A stretch of DNA of 64,000 nt, taken from the NCBI RefSeq assembly GCF_029855125.1, contig NZ_CP123229.1:496001-560000 (forward strand). Reading direction: 5' to 3'. The notes under the pieces are model-generated. The model worked only from the letters and a program-made list of their open reading frames with translations, searched no databases and had not been told where the DNA came from. The position numbers were made by a program, and so were the translations under genes. This DNA is from Methylocapsa sp. D3K7 (lineage in GTDB: Bacteria > Pseudomonadota > Alphaproteobacteria > Rhizobiales > Beijerinckiaceae). Below, piece by piece: positions 47,703 through 56,389 of the stretch (positions are counted from its first letter, which is position 1; every line of letters starts with the position of its first letter).

Positions 47703-48293
47703 ATGAGTGGGATTGGCCGGTTTTCGGCAGCCTTGATCTTTGGCATTGTGATGTTGGCGTCACGGGTGCAAGCCCAGGACACCAGCTTCATGGATATGAA
47801 CATGAATATGGGCTGCATGTTGATGGCCGGTATGCATGAGATGCAAATCTCTGTCTATCAAGCGGGTGCATTGGATGATTCATGCCCTGAAATCAACGCC
47901 ACTGGGGCTTCGGTGGTCACGCTGACCGCCGTTTCTAAAGAGTTGCGGGATATGTCGGCGGAGGTTCGTATCGTGCGAGACCCGGATGCCGATCCAAAGG
48001 CAGGTGCCCGTCTCGATCCGGTCACACTCGCCTATCTGCCGCCGAAGACCTATCCGTCCGGCGTCATCACGATTCCAGCCAATTTTGACCAGGCGGGCAA
48101 ATACGCGATCCTGGTGACGGTCAGCGACGGCAAGGACATGACGATGTCCGGCAAGCTCGTCGTCAACGTCGCGCAAGGATCCCACCAATGGCTCATGGTA
48201 TTTATTTTTGCCGGACTCGTTCTGGCGGGGGGATTTGGGTATTATCTGTGGGATTTTAACCGGCGCAAAAATCTACCAACAAAGAAAGTTTGA
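47703..48293 (+). CDS. Met-rich exported, C-terminally anchored protein
   Basis: A protein of about 196 residues with a signal peptide (FSAALIFGIVMLASRVQAQ), a Met-rich stretch just after it (MDMNMNMGCMLMAGMHEM), a beta-rich middle that looks like an immunoglobulin/cupredoxin-type domain, and a C-terminal transmembrane helix (WLMVFIFAGLVLAGGFGYYLW) with a basic tail. Start 47703 has GGAGG 10 nt upstream; ATG 47685 is in frame but is poorly placed. Met clusters with one Cys and one His suggest periplasmic copper binding, which is inference. I do not recognise the family. Confidence 0.65.
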   Translation: MSGIGRFSAALIFGIVMLASRVQAQDTSFMDMNMNMGCMLMAGMHEMQISVYQAGALDDSCPEINATGASVVTLTAVSKELRDMSAEVRIVRDPDADPKAGARLDPVTLAYLPPKTYPSGVITIPANFDQAGKYAILVTVSDGKDMTMSGKLVVNVAQGSHQWLMVFIFAGLVLAGGFGYYLWDFNRRKNLPTKKV

Positions 48294-48318
48294 GCTTGTA
48301 GAAAGTTCACGCCGGGTA

Positions 48319-49116
48319 TCAGGCGCCACGCGCGCCAGCCGGTTTGTTGTCGGCGAGCGATTTGTTGTTGGCGAGCCACGCCTGCCAATCCTTGGCCGAA
48401 CCATTGAACGCGTTGCGATCGACATAGCCGCGAATGCCGGCCACATGGCCCTCAGCTGTATGCTGCCAGAAATGCCAGCGGCGATTGGCATATTTGAGGG
48501 CGGGATGGCACTTTACGCTGCGGACCCAGACCGGGTAATCGGTAAATTCCCCCTGCATCACGTCGCGATGGAAATCGACGGATGTATAAATCACCGGCCT
48601 TTTTCCATAGGCCCGCTCCATCGCGGCAAGCATGACTTTCATCTGTGCCAGGGCGATGTCGCGGGGAATGCGTTTCGGGCACGTCCTCGATTGCCCGTTC
48701 CATTCGACATCTAGGACCGGAGGTAAGGCATCCGGATCATTGGGAACATTCGCGGTAAACCAGGTGGCTTGTTCCGCCATGGGCCTGCACCAATAGGCAA
48801 AATGATAGGCGCCACGCGGCACGCCTGCGGCTTTCGCCGACGCCCAATTTTGGGCAAATTTCTCGTCGACGCGGTCACCGCCCTCGGTCGCCTTGATCCA
48901 GGCGAATCGCACCCCCGAAGCGTGCACGCTATTCCAGTCGATGTCGCCCTGATATCTGGAGACATCGATGCCGCCCACCTCATATTCCGCCGGGGTCGGA
49001 AAAATATCGTCGCCGGTAACGCCGCCCGCACAGCCCCCCGCGAGCAGCGCGAGGCCCATCCACGAAAAGGAGCCGAGTACTGGAAACCAACGGGAAAAAT
49101 TTCGCATCGACGCCAT
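48319..49116 (-). CDS. GH25 lysozyme-family lipoprotein
   Basis: A 265-residue glycoside hydrolase 25 protein. The N-terminus has a lipobox-like LLAGGC, so it is probably a lipoprotein. The catalytic domain starts GIDVSRYQGDIDWNSVHASGVRFAWIKATEG and has the active-site DVEW near residue 160 (PPVLDVEWNG). GH25 enzymes hydrolyse the beta-1,4 bond between N-acetylmuramate and N-acetylglucosamine. It converges on the Met-rich protein gene with a 25-base gap. Whether it remodels the cell's own wall or attacks others is not evident. Confidence 0.88.
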   Translation of the reverse strand: MASMRNFSRWFPVLGSFSWMGLALLAGGCAGGVTGDDIFPTPAEYEVGGIDVSRYQGDIDWNSVHASGVRFAWIKATEGGDRVDEKFAQNWASAKAAGVPRGAYHFAYWCRPMAEQATWFTANVPNDPDALPPVLDVEWNGQSRTCPKRIPRDIALAQMKVMLAAMERAYGKRPVIYTSVDFHRDVMQGEFTDYPVWVRSVKCHPALKYANRRWHFWQHTAEGHVAGIRGYVDRNAFNGSAKDWQAWLANNKSLADNKPAGARGA

Positions 49117-49500
49117 CGCCAGCCTGTTAGACCGTCAAATTATCTCATAATCCGTAATATGTCGTTAAAAAGTCAAAAAAACGGCCGTCACGCACATATT
49201 GGTTTGTTTTGGTTAACTTCTGGCAGAAATCCGCCTGGACTGGGCGCGGCGGAAGTCCCTGGCCGTTTCCCCGGGAGCCCGTCTAGCGTCTGATGTCATT
49301 AAAGTTTCATTTGTCTCGGTAAGCGTAGAAAACCGCGAGGGATCGCGGCTGTCCCACAGCCGAAATCCTTGCCCCGTCCGCCCCCACTCCTTGAACATGT
49401 TCCAAAAAAATTTATCGATTTTTCGATCGGAGCATGCTGCAAGTCTGTCAATTTGAGTGCTTTCTTGAGGAAGTGCTCTCGTCCTTCGTGAAAGGCCGCC
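49117..49500. other. Divergent promoter region
   Basis: About 380 bases between the GH25 gene (minus) and the ABC transporter operon (plus). It should carry promoters for both. No strong hairpin, RNA gene or convincing small ORF was found. Confidence 0.35.
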
Positions 49501-51240
49501 ATGCTATCCCGATTCGTCGCCTTCACCTCGGTCGGCCGCAAAGCACTCCCCAACCAGTATGATCTTTTCGCATTTGCCCTCGTGTTTGCCGCGTTCATCG
49601 CGCTCACCCATGTTTCGCATGGGCTGACGCTCCCTCTGACCGCCCCCGAATCGACGGTTGTTTCGCTCGATTATTGGCTTTTGCCTTATTACGCCCTCCG
49701 GACCACCTTGCGGATGTTCGCCGCCATCGCCGCTTCGCTGGTCTTCACCTTTGTCTATGCGACGCTGGCGGCCAAAAGCCGGCGGGCGGCGCTCGTTCTG
49801 ATCCCGTTGCTCGATGTCCTGCAATCGGTGCCGATTCTCGGTTTTCTCTCTTTCACCGTGACTTTTTTTCTTGGGCTTTTCCCCGGCTCGATCCTAGGCG
49901 CCGAATGCGCGGCGGTGTTTGCGATATTTACCTCGCAAGCCTGGAACATGGCTTTCTCCTTTTATCAATCGCTCCGCAGCGTGCCGCGTGATCTGATTGA
50001 AGTCGCGCGCGGTTTCCGCCTCTCAGGGTGGCAGCGGTTCTGGCAGCTTGAAACGCCGTTCGCGATGCCCGGGCTCATCTGGAATATGATGATGTCGATG
50101 TCAGGCGGCTGGTTTTTCGTGGTCGCATCGGAAGCCATCGCGGTCGGCGACACGACGATCAAATTGCCGGGCATAGGCTCCTATCTCGCCCTCGCCATCG
50201 AGGAAAAACGCATCGACGCGGTGTTCGCCGCCATCATCGCCATGCTGGCGGTCATCATCGCCTATGACCAATTGCTGTTCCGGCCGCTGGTTGCGTTCGG
50301 ATCGCGATTCAGGGTTGAGCTTTCCGCTGGGCAAACCCAGGAAAAGTCGTTCGTCGCACAGGTCTTTGCGCGGACACATTGGATGCGCGTTTTGATGAGC
50401 GGTCCGGTCCGGCTGTTTCACGCCATTGCGCTGCTGCGGATGGAATTGCCGAGTCGCGCACAACCGCAAACGCCCGGTAAAAGCCCCGGCCTCAGCCGCG
50501 CGATCGATATTATATTCGTCACCTGCGTCGTTCTCGCCACGCTTTGGGCGGTCTGGCTCATTATCAGCTACGTCCGCCAAGAACTTACCTGGAGCGATGT
50601 CTGGCAAAGCCTCCTCTACACTGTCTTCACCATGATTCGCGTCATCCTGCTCATGATGCTCGCGACTTTGGTCTGGGTGCCGGTCGGTGTTTGGATCGGG
50701 TTGCGGCCGGCGCTTGCCGAGAAAGTGCAGCCGCTCGCACAATTTCTAGCGGCGTTCCCGGCGAATGTGGTTTTTCCGATCGCCGTCGTTCTCATCATCA
50801 GATTTTCCCTCAATCCCGATATCTGGCTAAGTTTTCTGATCATCTTCGGCACGCAATGGTATATTCTTTTCAATGTCATCGCTGGCGCTTCGGCATTTCC
50901 GAACGATCTCAAGGAGGCGGTGTCGAATTTTCGCATCCGCGGCTGGAATTGGTGGAAGAACGTGATCATCCCCGCCATTTTCCCCTATTACATCACGGGT
51001 GCGCTGACCGCCTCCGGCGGTTCGTGGAACGCGGCGATCGTCGCCGAATATGTGAAATGGGGCAACGACACGGTGTCGGCGCATGGGATCGGCGCCTATA
51101 TCGCCGAGGCAACCGCCGATGGCGATTATCCCAAAATCGTGCTCGGCGTCGCGATGATGTCGATTTTCGTCATTCTGTTCAACCGCCTGCTGTGGCGTCC
51201 GCTCTATGGTCTTGCCGAACGGCGCCTGCGTCTCGATTGA
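49501..51240 (+). CDS. ABC transporter duplicated permease (NitT/TauT-type)
   Basis: A 579-residue protein made of two fused permease halves. Each has five to six transmembrane segments and an EAA-type loop: half one has PRDLIEVARGFRLSGWQRFWQLETPFAMPGLIW, half two PNDLKEAVSNFRIRGWNWWKNVIIPAIFPYYI. This matches the duplicated permease described in COG4986. It would form the whole membrane channel with the ATPase encoded 9 bases downstream. The substrate is unknown; the superfamily moves nitrate, sulfonates and bicarbonate. No solute-binding protein gene is present. Confidence 0.87.
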   Translation: MLSRFVAFTSVGRKALPNQYDLFAFALVFAAFIALTHVSHGLTLPLTAPESTVVSLDYWLLPYYALRTTLRMFAAIAASLVFTFVYATLAAKSRRAALVLIPLLDVLQSVPILGFLSFTVTFFLGLFPGSILGAECAAVFAIFTSQAWNMAFSFYQSLRSVPRDLIEVARGFRLSGWQRFWQLETPFAMPGLIWNMMMSMSGGWFFVVASEAIAVGDTTIKLPGIGSYLALAIEEKRIDAVFAAIIAMLAVIIAYDQLLFRPLVAFGSRFRVELSAGQTQEKSFVAQVFARTHWMRVLMSGPVRLFHAIALLRMELPSRAQPQTPGKSPGLSRAIDIIFVTCVVLATLWAVWLIISYVRQELTWSDVWQSLLYTVFTMIRVILLMMLATLVWVPVGVWIGLRPALAEKVQPLAQFLAAFPANVVFPIAVVLIIRFSLNPDIWLSFLIIFGTQWYILFNVIAGASAFPNDLKEAVSNFRIRGWNWWKNVIIPAIFPYYITGALTASGGSWNAAIVAEYVKWGNDTVSAHGIGAYIAEATADGDYPKIVLGVAMMSIFVILFNRLLWRPLYGLAERRLRLD

Positions 51241-51249
51241 GGTGATCAC

Positions 51250-52581
51250 ATGCAAGACAACACTGCGCGGACGTCATTTGCTGGCAAGCAGACCCTGCTC
51301 GACGTCAGACATGTTTCTCAACGCTATCAGACGGGGTCGGGTGAACCCGGGCCGCCTGTCCTCGACGATGTTTCACTGACCCTCAAGGGAAATGAAATCG
51401 TCGGTTTGCTGGGGCGCTCTGGGTGCGGCAAATCCTCCCTCCTGCGCATCGTCGCCGGGCTGGTTTTCCCCTCCGGCGGCGAGGTGAGCTATCTTGGTCA
51501 TGAGGTCACCGGCCCCGTCGATGGGGTTGCGATGGTGTTCCAGAGCTTCGCGCTGTTTCCCTGGCTGACGGTGCTCGCCAATGTCGAATTGGGCCTGCGG
51601 GCCAAACAAGTCTCCCGGGACGAGGCCCGGCGGCGCGCCTTGAAGGCGATCGATCTCATCGGCCTCGATGGTTACGAGTCCGCCTTCCCGAAGGAACTCT
51701 CCGGCGGCATGCGGCAGCGCGTCGGCTTTGCGCGGGCGCTTGTCGTCCATCCCAATATTCTCCTGATGGACGAGCCTTTCTCGGCGCTCGATGTGCTCAC
51801 CGCCGAAACCCTGCGCACCGATCTTCTCGATCTCTGGGTCGAGGGACGCATGCCGATCAAGAGCATCCTCATGGTCACCCATAATATCGAGGAAGCGGTG
51901 CTGATGTGCGACCGCATCGTCGTGCTGTCCAGCAATCCCGGCAGGATCGCCGCCGAGATCGAGGTCAAGCTGCATCATCCGCGCAACCGGCTCGATCCTG
52001 ATTTCCGCCAGCTGGTCGACAAGATCTACGCCCTCATGACCAAACGTCCCGCCCCGGTGTCCGGCCGCGATGGCGCCTTCCCCGGCCTTGGCTTTGGCAT
52101 GGCCCTGCCGCGCGTTTCAACCAACACGCTGGCCGGCATGATCGAGGAAATCGCCGCCGAACCCTATTTGGGCCGCGCCGACCTTCCCGCCCTCGCCGAC
52201 ACGCTCCAAATGGAAGTTGACGAACTTTTCCCGGTGGCCGAAACTTTGCAATTGCTCCGCTTCGCCGAACTTGAGGAAGGCGATATCAAATTAACCCCTG
52301 CCGGGCATCGTTTTGCAGGGGCGGATGTCGATGTGCGCAAAAAGCTGTTCGGTGATCATCTCATGGCCTATTTGCCGCTTGCCGCCCGGATCAAAGTGGT
52401 GCTCGACGAGCGTCCAACCCATACCGCCCGTGCCGTGCGCTTTTTGGAAGAGCTTGAGGACTATATGTCGGAGGAATACGCCGACCGGACCCTGAAGAGC
52501 GTCGTCAACTGGGGCCGCTACGGCGAACTCTTCGCCTATGACGAAACATCGGAAACTTTTAGTCTGGAAAACCCGCAATAA
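51250..52581 (+). CDS. ABC transporter ATPase with AAA-associated C-terminal domain
   Basis: A 443-residue protein. The ATPase domain is complete: Walker A GRSGCGKS at 55-62, signature LSGGMRQ near 150, Walker B ILLMDEPFSALD near 170, and the switch His in MVTHNIEEA. After residue about 285 comes a 150-residue extension matching the AAA-associated C-terminal domain that accompanies duplicated NitT/TauT permeases. Such a domain may regulate transport. It is translated between the permease (9-base gap) and the multicopper oxidase (17-base gap). Confidence 0.9.
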   Translation: MQDNTARTSFAGKQTLLDVRHVSQRYQTGSGEPGPPVLDDVSLTLKGNEIVGLLGRSGCGKSSLLRIVAGLVFPSGGEVSYLGHEVTGPVDGVAMVFQSFALFPWLTVLANVELGLRAKQVSRDEARRRALKAIDLIGLDGYESAFPKELSGGMRQRVGFARALVVHPNILLMDEPFSALDVLTAETLRTDLLDLWVEGRMPIKSILMVTHNIEEAVLMCDRIVVLSSNPGRIAAEIEVKLHHPRNRLDPDFRQLVDKIYALMTKRPAPVSGRDGAFPGLGFGMALPRVSTNTLAGMIEEIAAEPYLGRADLPALADTLQMEVDELFPVAETLQLLRFAELEEGDIKLTPAGHRFAGADVDVRKKLFGDHLMAYLPLAARIKVVLDERPTHTARAVRFLEELEDYMSEEYADRTLKSVVNWGRYGELFAYDETSETFSLENPQ

Positions 52582-52598
52582 CCCAATCAGAGGTTTTC

Positions 52599-53999
52599 AT
52601 GCTGTCGCGCCGGAATTTTGTTGCTGGAACTCTCGCAGCCGGCGCGGTGTCGCGGCTGCACGCGCAGACAAACGAACCCGCGCTGACAGTGCTGAGGATT
52701 GAGCGCCGTGACATTGAGGTCAACGGCAAGCCGGCTTCGATGCTTGGCGTACGCCAGCCAGATGGAACCATCGGACTGACCACCCGCGTCAACACGCCAT
52801 TCCGCGTCCGGGTCGAAAACCATATCGATGAGCCGAGCCTCCTTCACTGGCATGGCCTCACACCACCCTGGCAGCAAGACGGTGTCCCCGGCGTTTCCGG
52901 ACCCGCGATTCCGCCAGGCGGCAGTGCCGACTATGATTTCCCTTTGCCCGTTGGCGGCACGTATTGGATGCATTCGCATTATGGGTTTCAGGAGCAGCTG
53001 TTGCTGGCGGCGCCGCTCATCATCAAGGATGGCGGAGAGAACTCCAGTGAGCAGGACATCGTCGTCGAACTCACCGATTTCAGCTTCACGCCGCCGGAAA
53101 AAATTTACGCGGATCTTCGCACCCGCCAGATGCCGAAAATGGATATGGCGGACATGCCGGGCATGGTGATGGCGCCCATAAAGAGCAAGCCGGATCTCAA
53201 CGACGTTCAGTATGACGCCTTTCTCGCCAATGGCCGGACGCTCGACGATCCGGAGGTCATCAAGGTCGAACCCGGTGGCCATGTGCGGCTGCGGATTATC
53301 AACAGCTCCTCGATGAGCGCCTACCACATCGATCTCGGCGAACTTGCTGGCCACCTTGTCGCGGTTGATGGAATTCCCGTGCACAAGGTGCCTGGCCGCA
53401 GCTTCCCGATCGCCGTTGCCCAGCGGCTGGACATCACGCTCGCCATACCCAACACCCCCGCCGTCTATCCGGTGCTCGCGGTTCTCGAAGGCGAGCGCAA
53501 GCAAACCGGCATCGTGCTCCAGGCAGGGCCGGGACAAATTGCCCGCATTTCCAACCAGGCGGACGCGGCATCGCCGCCGCTCACTCTCGACCTTGAGCGC
53601 TCACTGAAAGCCATCAAGCCGTTGGCGGACCGCAAGGTGGACCGGACGCACGTGATCGATCTGACCGGGGAGATGCAAGGTTACCAATGGTCTCTCAACA
53701 ATGTGGTTTGGAATAAGGATGTCCCTCCTCTTGCCGTTGCCCAGGGCGAAAGAGTGGAGCTTGTGCTCACCAACCAGACCATGATGCCGCATCCAATGCA
53801 CCTGCATGGGCATTCCTTCCAGGTCGTCGCGATCAATGGAAAGCGTTTTGCTGGCGCCGTGCGGGACACCGTGCTCGTGCCGCCGAAAACCACCGTGATC
53901 GTGGCTTTCGATGCGAACAATCCGGGATGGTGGGCGTTTCATTGCCACCTTTTGTACCATCAGCATGCCGGCATGTTCACGACTGTGCGCTACGTTTGA
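52599..53999 (+). CDS. Tat-exported multicopper oxidase
   Basis: A 466-residue three-domain cupredoxin oxidase. The N-terminus LSRRNFVAGTLAAGAVSRLHAQ is a twin-arginine signal. All copper ligands are seen: HWHG (about 82-85), HSH (125-127), HPMHLHGH near 397, and HCHLLYHQHAGM near 448-460 with the type 1 Cys and Met. A Met-rich insert (MPKMDMADMPGMVM, about 178-192) resembles the copper-binding segment of CueO-like enzymes. It probably oxidises Cu(I), Fe(II), Mn(II) or phenolics in the periplasm. It is the third gene of the ABC operon. Confidence 0.9.
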   Translation: MLSRRNFVAGTLAAGAVSRLHAQTNEPALTVLRIERRDIEVNGKPASMLGVRQPDGTIGLTTRVNTPFRVRVENHIDEPSLLHWHGLTPPWQQDGVPGVSGPAIPPGGSADYDFPLPVGGTYWMHSHYGFQEQLLLAAPLIIKDGGENSSEQDIVVELTDFSFTPPEKIYADLRTRQMPKMDMADMPGMVMAPIKSKPDLNDVQYDAFLANGRTLDDPEVIKVEPGGHVRLRIINSSSMSAYHIDLGELAGHLVAVDGIPVHKVPGRSFPIAVAQRLDITLAIPNTPAVYPVLAVLEGERKQTGIVLQAGPGQIARISNQADAASPPLTLDLERSLKAIKPLADRKVDRTHVIDLTGEMQGYQWSLNNVVWNKDVPPLAVAQGERVELVLTNQTMMPHPMHLHGHSFQVVAINGKRFAGAVRDTVLVPPKTTVIVAFDANNPGWWAFHCHLLYHQHAGMFTTVRYV

Positions 54000-54091
54000 C
54001 GACGCGGCGGCGATTAAACAGCGGTATTCCGCGCTATGCCGCCAAGCGCCCTTGCGTTGACAGGGTTGTTCACGCTAAAAATCCGGCCGCT

Positions 54092-54169
54092 AGGAGTGTA
54101 GCTCAATTTGGTTAGAGCACCGGTCTCCAAAACCGGGGGTTGGGGGTTCGAGTCCCTCCTCTCCTGCCA
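54092..54169 (+). tRNA. tRNA-Trp (anticodon CCA)
   Basis: The cloverleaf can be drawn: acceptor arms AGGAGTG and CTCTCCT, D-arm with GTAGCTC and GAGC, anticodon stem CCGGT/ACCGG with loop CTCCAAA (anticodon 54127-54129), T-arm GGGGG-TTCGAGT-CCCTC, and an encoded GCCA end. Acceptor pair 6 is T opposite T. The D-loop is a little long, giving 78 nt. In many bacteria tRNA-Trp is followed by secE and nusG, but here a patch of small genes follows. Confidence 0.92.
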
Positions 54170-54371
54170 GTAAATTCAATGAGTTATACGATAAACCTCA
54201 GATAGAAGTTAAAGTAGGCAGGTAACTGCTGGGCAGGAAAAGGTAGGCGCGGCCGCGCCAATTACGCGATTGAACAGGGCTGATGCGGAATATCTTGCTC
54301 GCGTTCCGCAATCTCTGCGTGGCTGACTGTCGCTCGGCGGTTCCACGCGCGGCGGGTTTTCTGCAATCAAT

Positions 54372-54566
54372 TCACTGCCGCCAACCACGGCGATAATAAC
54401 GAATGATCGACCAAGAAGTCACGGAGTAAAGTACGCGCCGCCGGAAAGGATCGCGCGGCACTTCCACCACTCGTTGAGGGCCTGTACCGCGTAAGATAGC
54501 GCGGACCTTTTCCGTGTCCTGGAGATCAATTTTATCCGTATTACGTTCTAAATAGTCATTCTTCAT
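54372..54566 (-). CDS. Small hypothetical protein
   Basis: A 64-residue basic frame (MKNDYLERNTDKIDLQDTEK...), with GAGGG about 8 nt upstream of its ATG. The C-terminus is rich in Arg and aromatic residues (RRRVLYSVTSWSIIRYYRRG). No family is recognised. It lies about 200 bases from the tRNA-Trp on the opposite strand. It could be real or chance. Confidence 0.3.
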   Translation of the reverse strand: MKNDYLERNTDKIDLQDTEKVRAILRGTGPQRVVEVPRDPFRRRVLYSVTSWSIIRYYRRGWRQ

Positions 54567-54845
54567 TGGCGACCCTCACCCTTTTCCAGCTCTGACGCTT
54601 GAAGACAGTCACTACACTCAAACCTAAATGAGGCGCTGACATAAATCATGATCCGTTTGGGTATTAATCATAAGCGTCACGGTTCCGCCAATTTTAGCTC
54701 ACAGTGCTGGCATGAGCTGGGGAGATGGGTGGGTGGCAAATAGGATCGCGCTCACGACGATGCTGCCCCGCTCATGGAACTTACTCGGTCGGAGCTACTT
54801 ACCCTCAGACGGGAGATGGGTGGCGGGCGGGATAAGGATATGGAA

Positions 54846-55055
54846 ATGAAATTCAAGCCGACGGTTGATCAGCTTTGCACCATTGCGGACATGACAGCGG
54901 CGCGTATGACTCCGGAATTCACTGCAAATCGCCTTGGGGTATCATCTAAAAAGTTCCGGGAATGGCGGGAACAGCTGTTGGCGGCGTCACTTGCAGATAA
55001 TCCCAGTGTTGCGGCTAGGCCAGTGCCAGTCGAGAGGCCAGGGATTTGGAAGTAA
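54846..55055 (+). CDS. Small helix-turn-helix protein
   Basis: A 69-residue protein. KPTVDQLCTIADMTAARMTPEFTANRLGVSSKKFREWREQL is a helix-turn-helix of the sort seen in small alphaproteobacterial proteins next to phage-like genes. The ATG at 54846 has AAGGA 7 nt upstream; in-frame ATGs at 54774 and 54840 are worse placed. It lies 69 bases upstream of the first GcrA-tail protein on the same strand and may be co-transcribed with it. DNA binding is inferred from the motif only. Confidence 0.6.
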   Translation: MKFKPTVDQLCTIADMTAARMTPEFTANRLGVSSKKFREWREQLLAASLADNPSVAARPVPVERPGIWK

Positions 55056-55124
55056 ACGTTACCCAAAAGTATGCAGTCGGTAAGCCATCGTCGTATATGC
55101 AGCAATTTGAGATCGAGGCGCGTC

Positions 55125-55304
55125 TTGAAGACACTCGATGAACTTAAGCAGCTCGACTGTAAGTGGCCCTGTGCCGAAATCGGTCATCACGAGCATCTAT
55201 TTTGTGGCGCGCCAGCGACCAAAAACAGCTATTGCGAACACCACGCGGCTCTTGCTTATCGACGCCCTCCGCCGCTCGGCAAGGTCAAGCTCTTACGAGG
55301 GTAA
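55125..55304 (+). CDS. GcrA C-terminal-domain-only small protein
   Basis: A 59-residue protein that aligns with the C-terminal zinc-ribbon-like part of GcrA, the alphaproteobacterial cell-cycle regulator. Conserved points are C12-x-W-P, C27-G, Y36-C37 and H40 (CKWP ... FCGAP ... YCEHHAALAYRRPP). The N-terminal GcrA helix-turn-helix is absent. The TTG start at 55125 has GAGG 6 nt upstream, and is confirmed by residue-by-residue alignment of its first 15 residues with the ATG-started paralogue at 59071. In GcrA this tail is, as I recall, the sigma-70-interacting region. Function here is unknown. Confidence 0.75.
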   Translation: MKTLDELKQLDCKWPCAEIGHHEHLFCGAPATKNSYCEHHAALAYRRPPPLGKVKLLRG

Positions 55305-55371
55305 GGGAACCGCGCGCAGGAGAAGGTAAAAACCTTTGGGCGTGGATGACAGCATTAAGGGTTCGAGAGCG

Positions 55372-55554
55372 TCAGTGGATGGCGAGTACCGTGGCGCTGC
55401 CCGCCGCAGCACGCGCCGTAATAATCCAAGAAATCATAGCGCCTTGAAGTTCAGTTAATGCCTCCGGCCATGTTTTTCCGAACGCAGAGCAACCTGGTAA
55501 ATCTGGCGCGACGGCCACATAGCCATCATCCTCACTGCTGCGAAACACCCGCAT
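55372..55554 (-). CDS. HicB-like protein without a HicA partner
   Basis: A small protein of about 60 residues with the HicB partial RNase H-like fold: MRVFRSSEDDGYVAVAPDLPGCSAFGKTWPEALTELQGAM. A longer in-frame start at 55578 or 55644 is possible; 55554 fits the usual HicB N-terminus best. HicB normally neutralises a HicA RNase toxin encoded next door. No HicA-like double-stranded-RNA-binding frame was found on either side. It may be an orphan antitoxin or a HicB-fold regulator. Confidence 0.6.
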   Translation of the reverse strand: MRVFRSSEDDGYVAVAPDLPGCSAFGKTWPEALTELQGAMISWIITARAAAGSATVLAIH

Positions 55555-55882
55555 CTCGAAACCGCCAATTTCAGGCATCAAAGAAATCCATTCGTTAATC
55601 GTTAAACCAATTTTAATATTAATAACTATTCGGAAATTCCACATCCGAAAGTCCCAATTGGGTTATCTGTGGTGTGAACCGATTGCGCTACCTAAGACTC
55701 GCGACTGGGTCGCCACTCCTCGATGATTTCAACGCCAAGAAAGCTGCCAACCCGGAATCTGAGAGGATGGTTTTCGGCAACCGCGCCGAACGAAACTACG
55801 GGAGTGCTCCCGGCAGCTCGCCAGCTTTTCAAGGTGGGCCAGTTACGAAATATGCCACCATGGGTAGGACACGCGGCCCATG

Positions 55883-56215
55883 TCACCGCCCCGGCGGCTT
55901 GAATGACTTGCTGAGCGCTCCGGCTGTTTTAAACGCCTTCATCGCATCCTTGCTTGTCATCGCAACCGTTGTCCTTAGGTGGGAAATCCCGCCAGATGCA
56001 GCCCCCGCTATCAGGGCGGAAGCCATGACCTCTTCGCTTGGCGCGTCGCTGATTGAAAGGAAATCGTATTCGCCAAATGTGAAATAGAGATCGAGCAGCT
56101 TAGCCCCTGCCTTTTCCATCAGGTCGGCGACGGCCTTCTCGCGGTTCTCGGGATTGGCCACCATGCCCTTGACCGCGTCGGGCGTGTACCGGCCCTGAGT
56201 GATATAGATTGCCAT
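55883..56215 (-). CDS. GYD domain protein
   Basis: A 110-residue single-domain protein with the GYD alpha/beta fold (MAIYITQGRYTPDAVKGMVANPENREKAVADLMEKAGAKLLDLYFTFGEYDFL). GGGAGGAA sits just upstream of the ATG. The family is widespread in Rhizobia-like bacteria and has no known function. It stands alone between the HicB-like gene and the phosphatase remnant. Confidence 0.85.
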   Translation of the reverse strand: MAIYITQGRYTPDAVKGMVANPENREKAVADLMEKAGAKLLDLYFTFGEYDFLSISDAPSEEVMASALIAGAASGGISHLRTTVAMTSKDAMKAFKTAGALSKSFKPPGR

Positions 56216-56389
56216 GGGTTCCTCCCTTTTCAGTTCATAGTTTTAAGGATCGCCCAAGCGTAACTAGTCGCCCTTCTTCAATTTGGTAGCGGCGTGCTGA
56301 TTTCGAGCCGTCGCTTCCGGGACATACATCGAACAAATGACTCGCGCGGTATAATCGTCTCCGTTAGGCTCCCCATGCTTCACCGGAGC

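Noticed and set aside
55355..55370. Short match to the tRNA-Trp T-arm (GGGTTCGAG) as a possible attachment site
   Set aside because: Nine bases is chance level, and no integrase gene is present.
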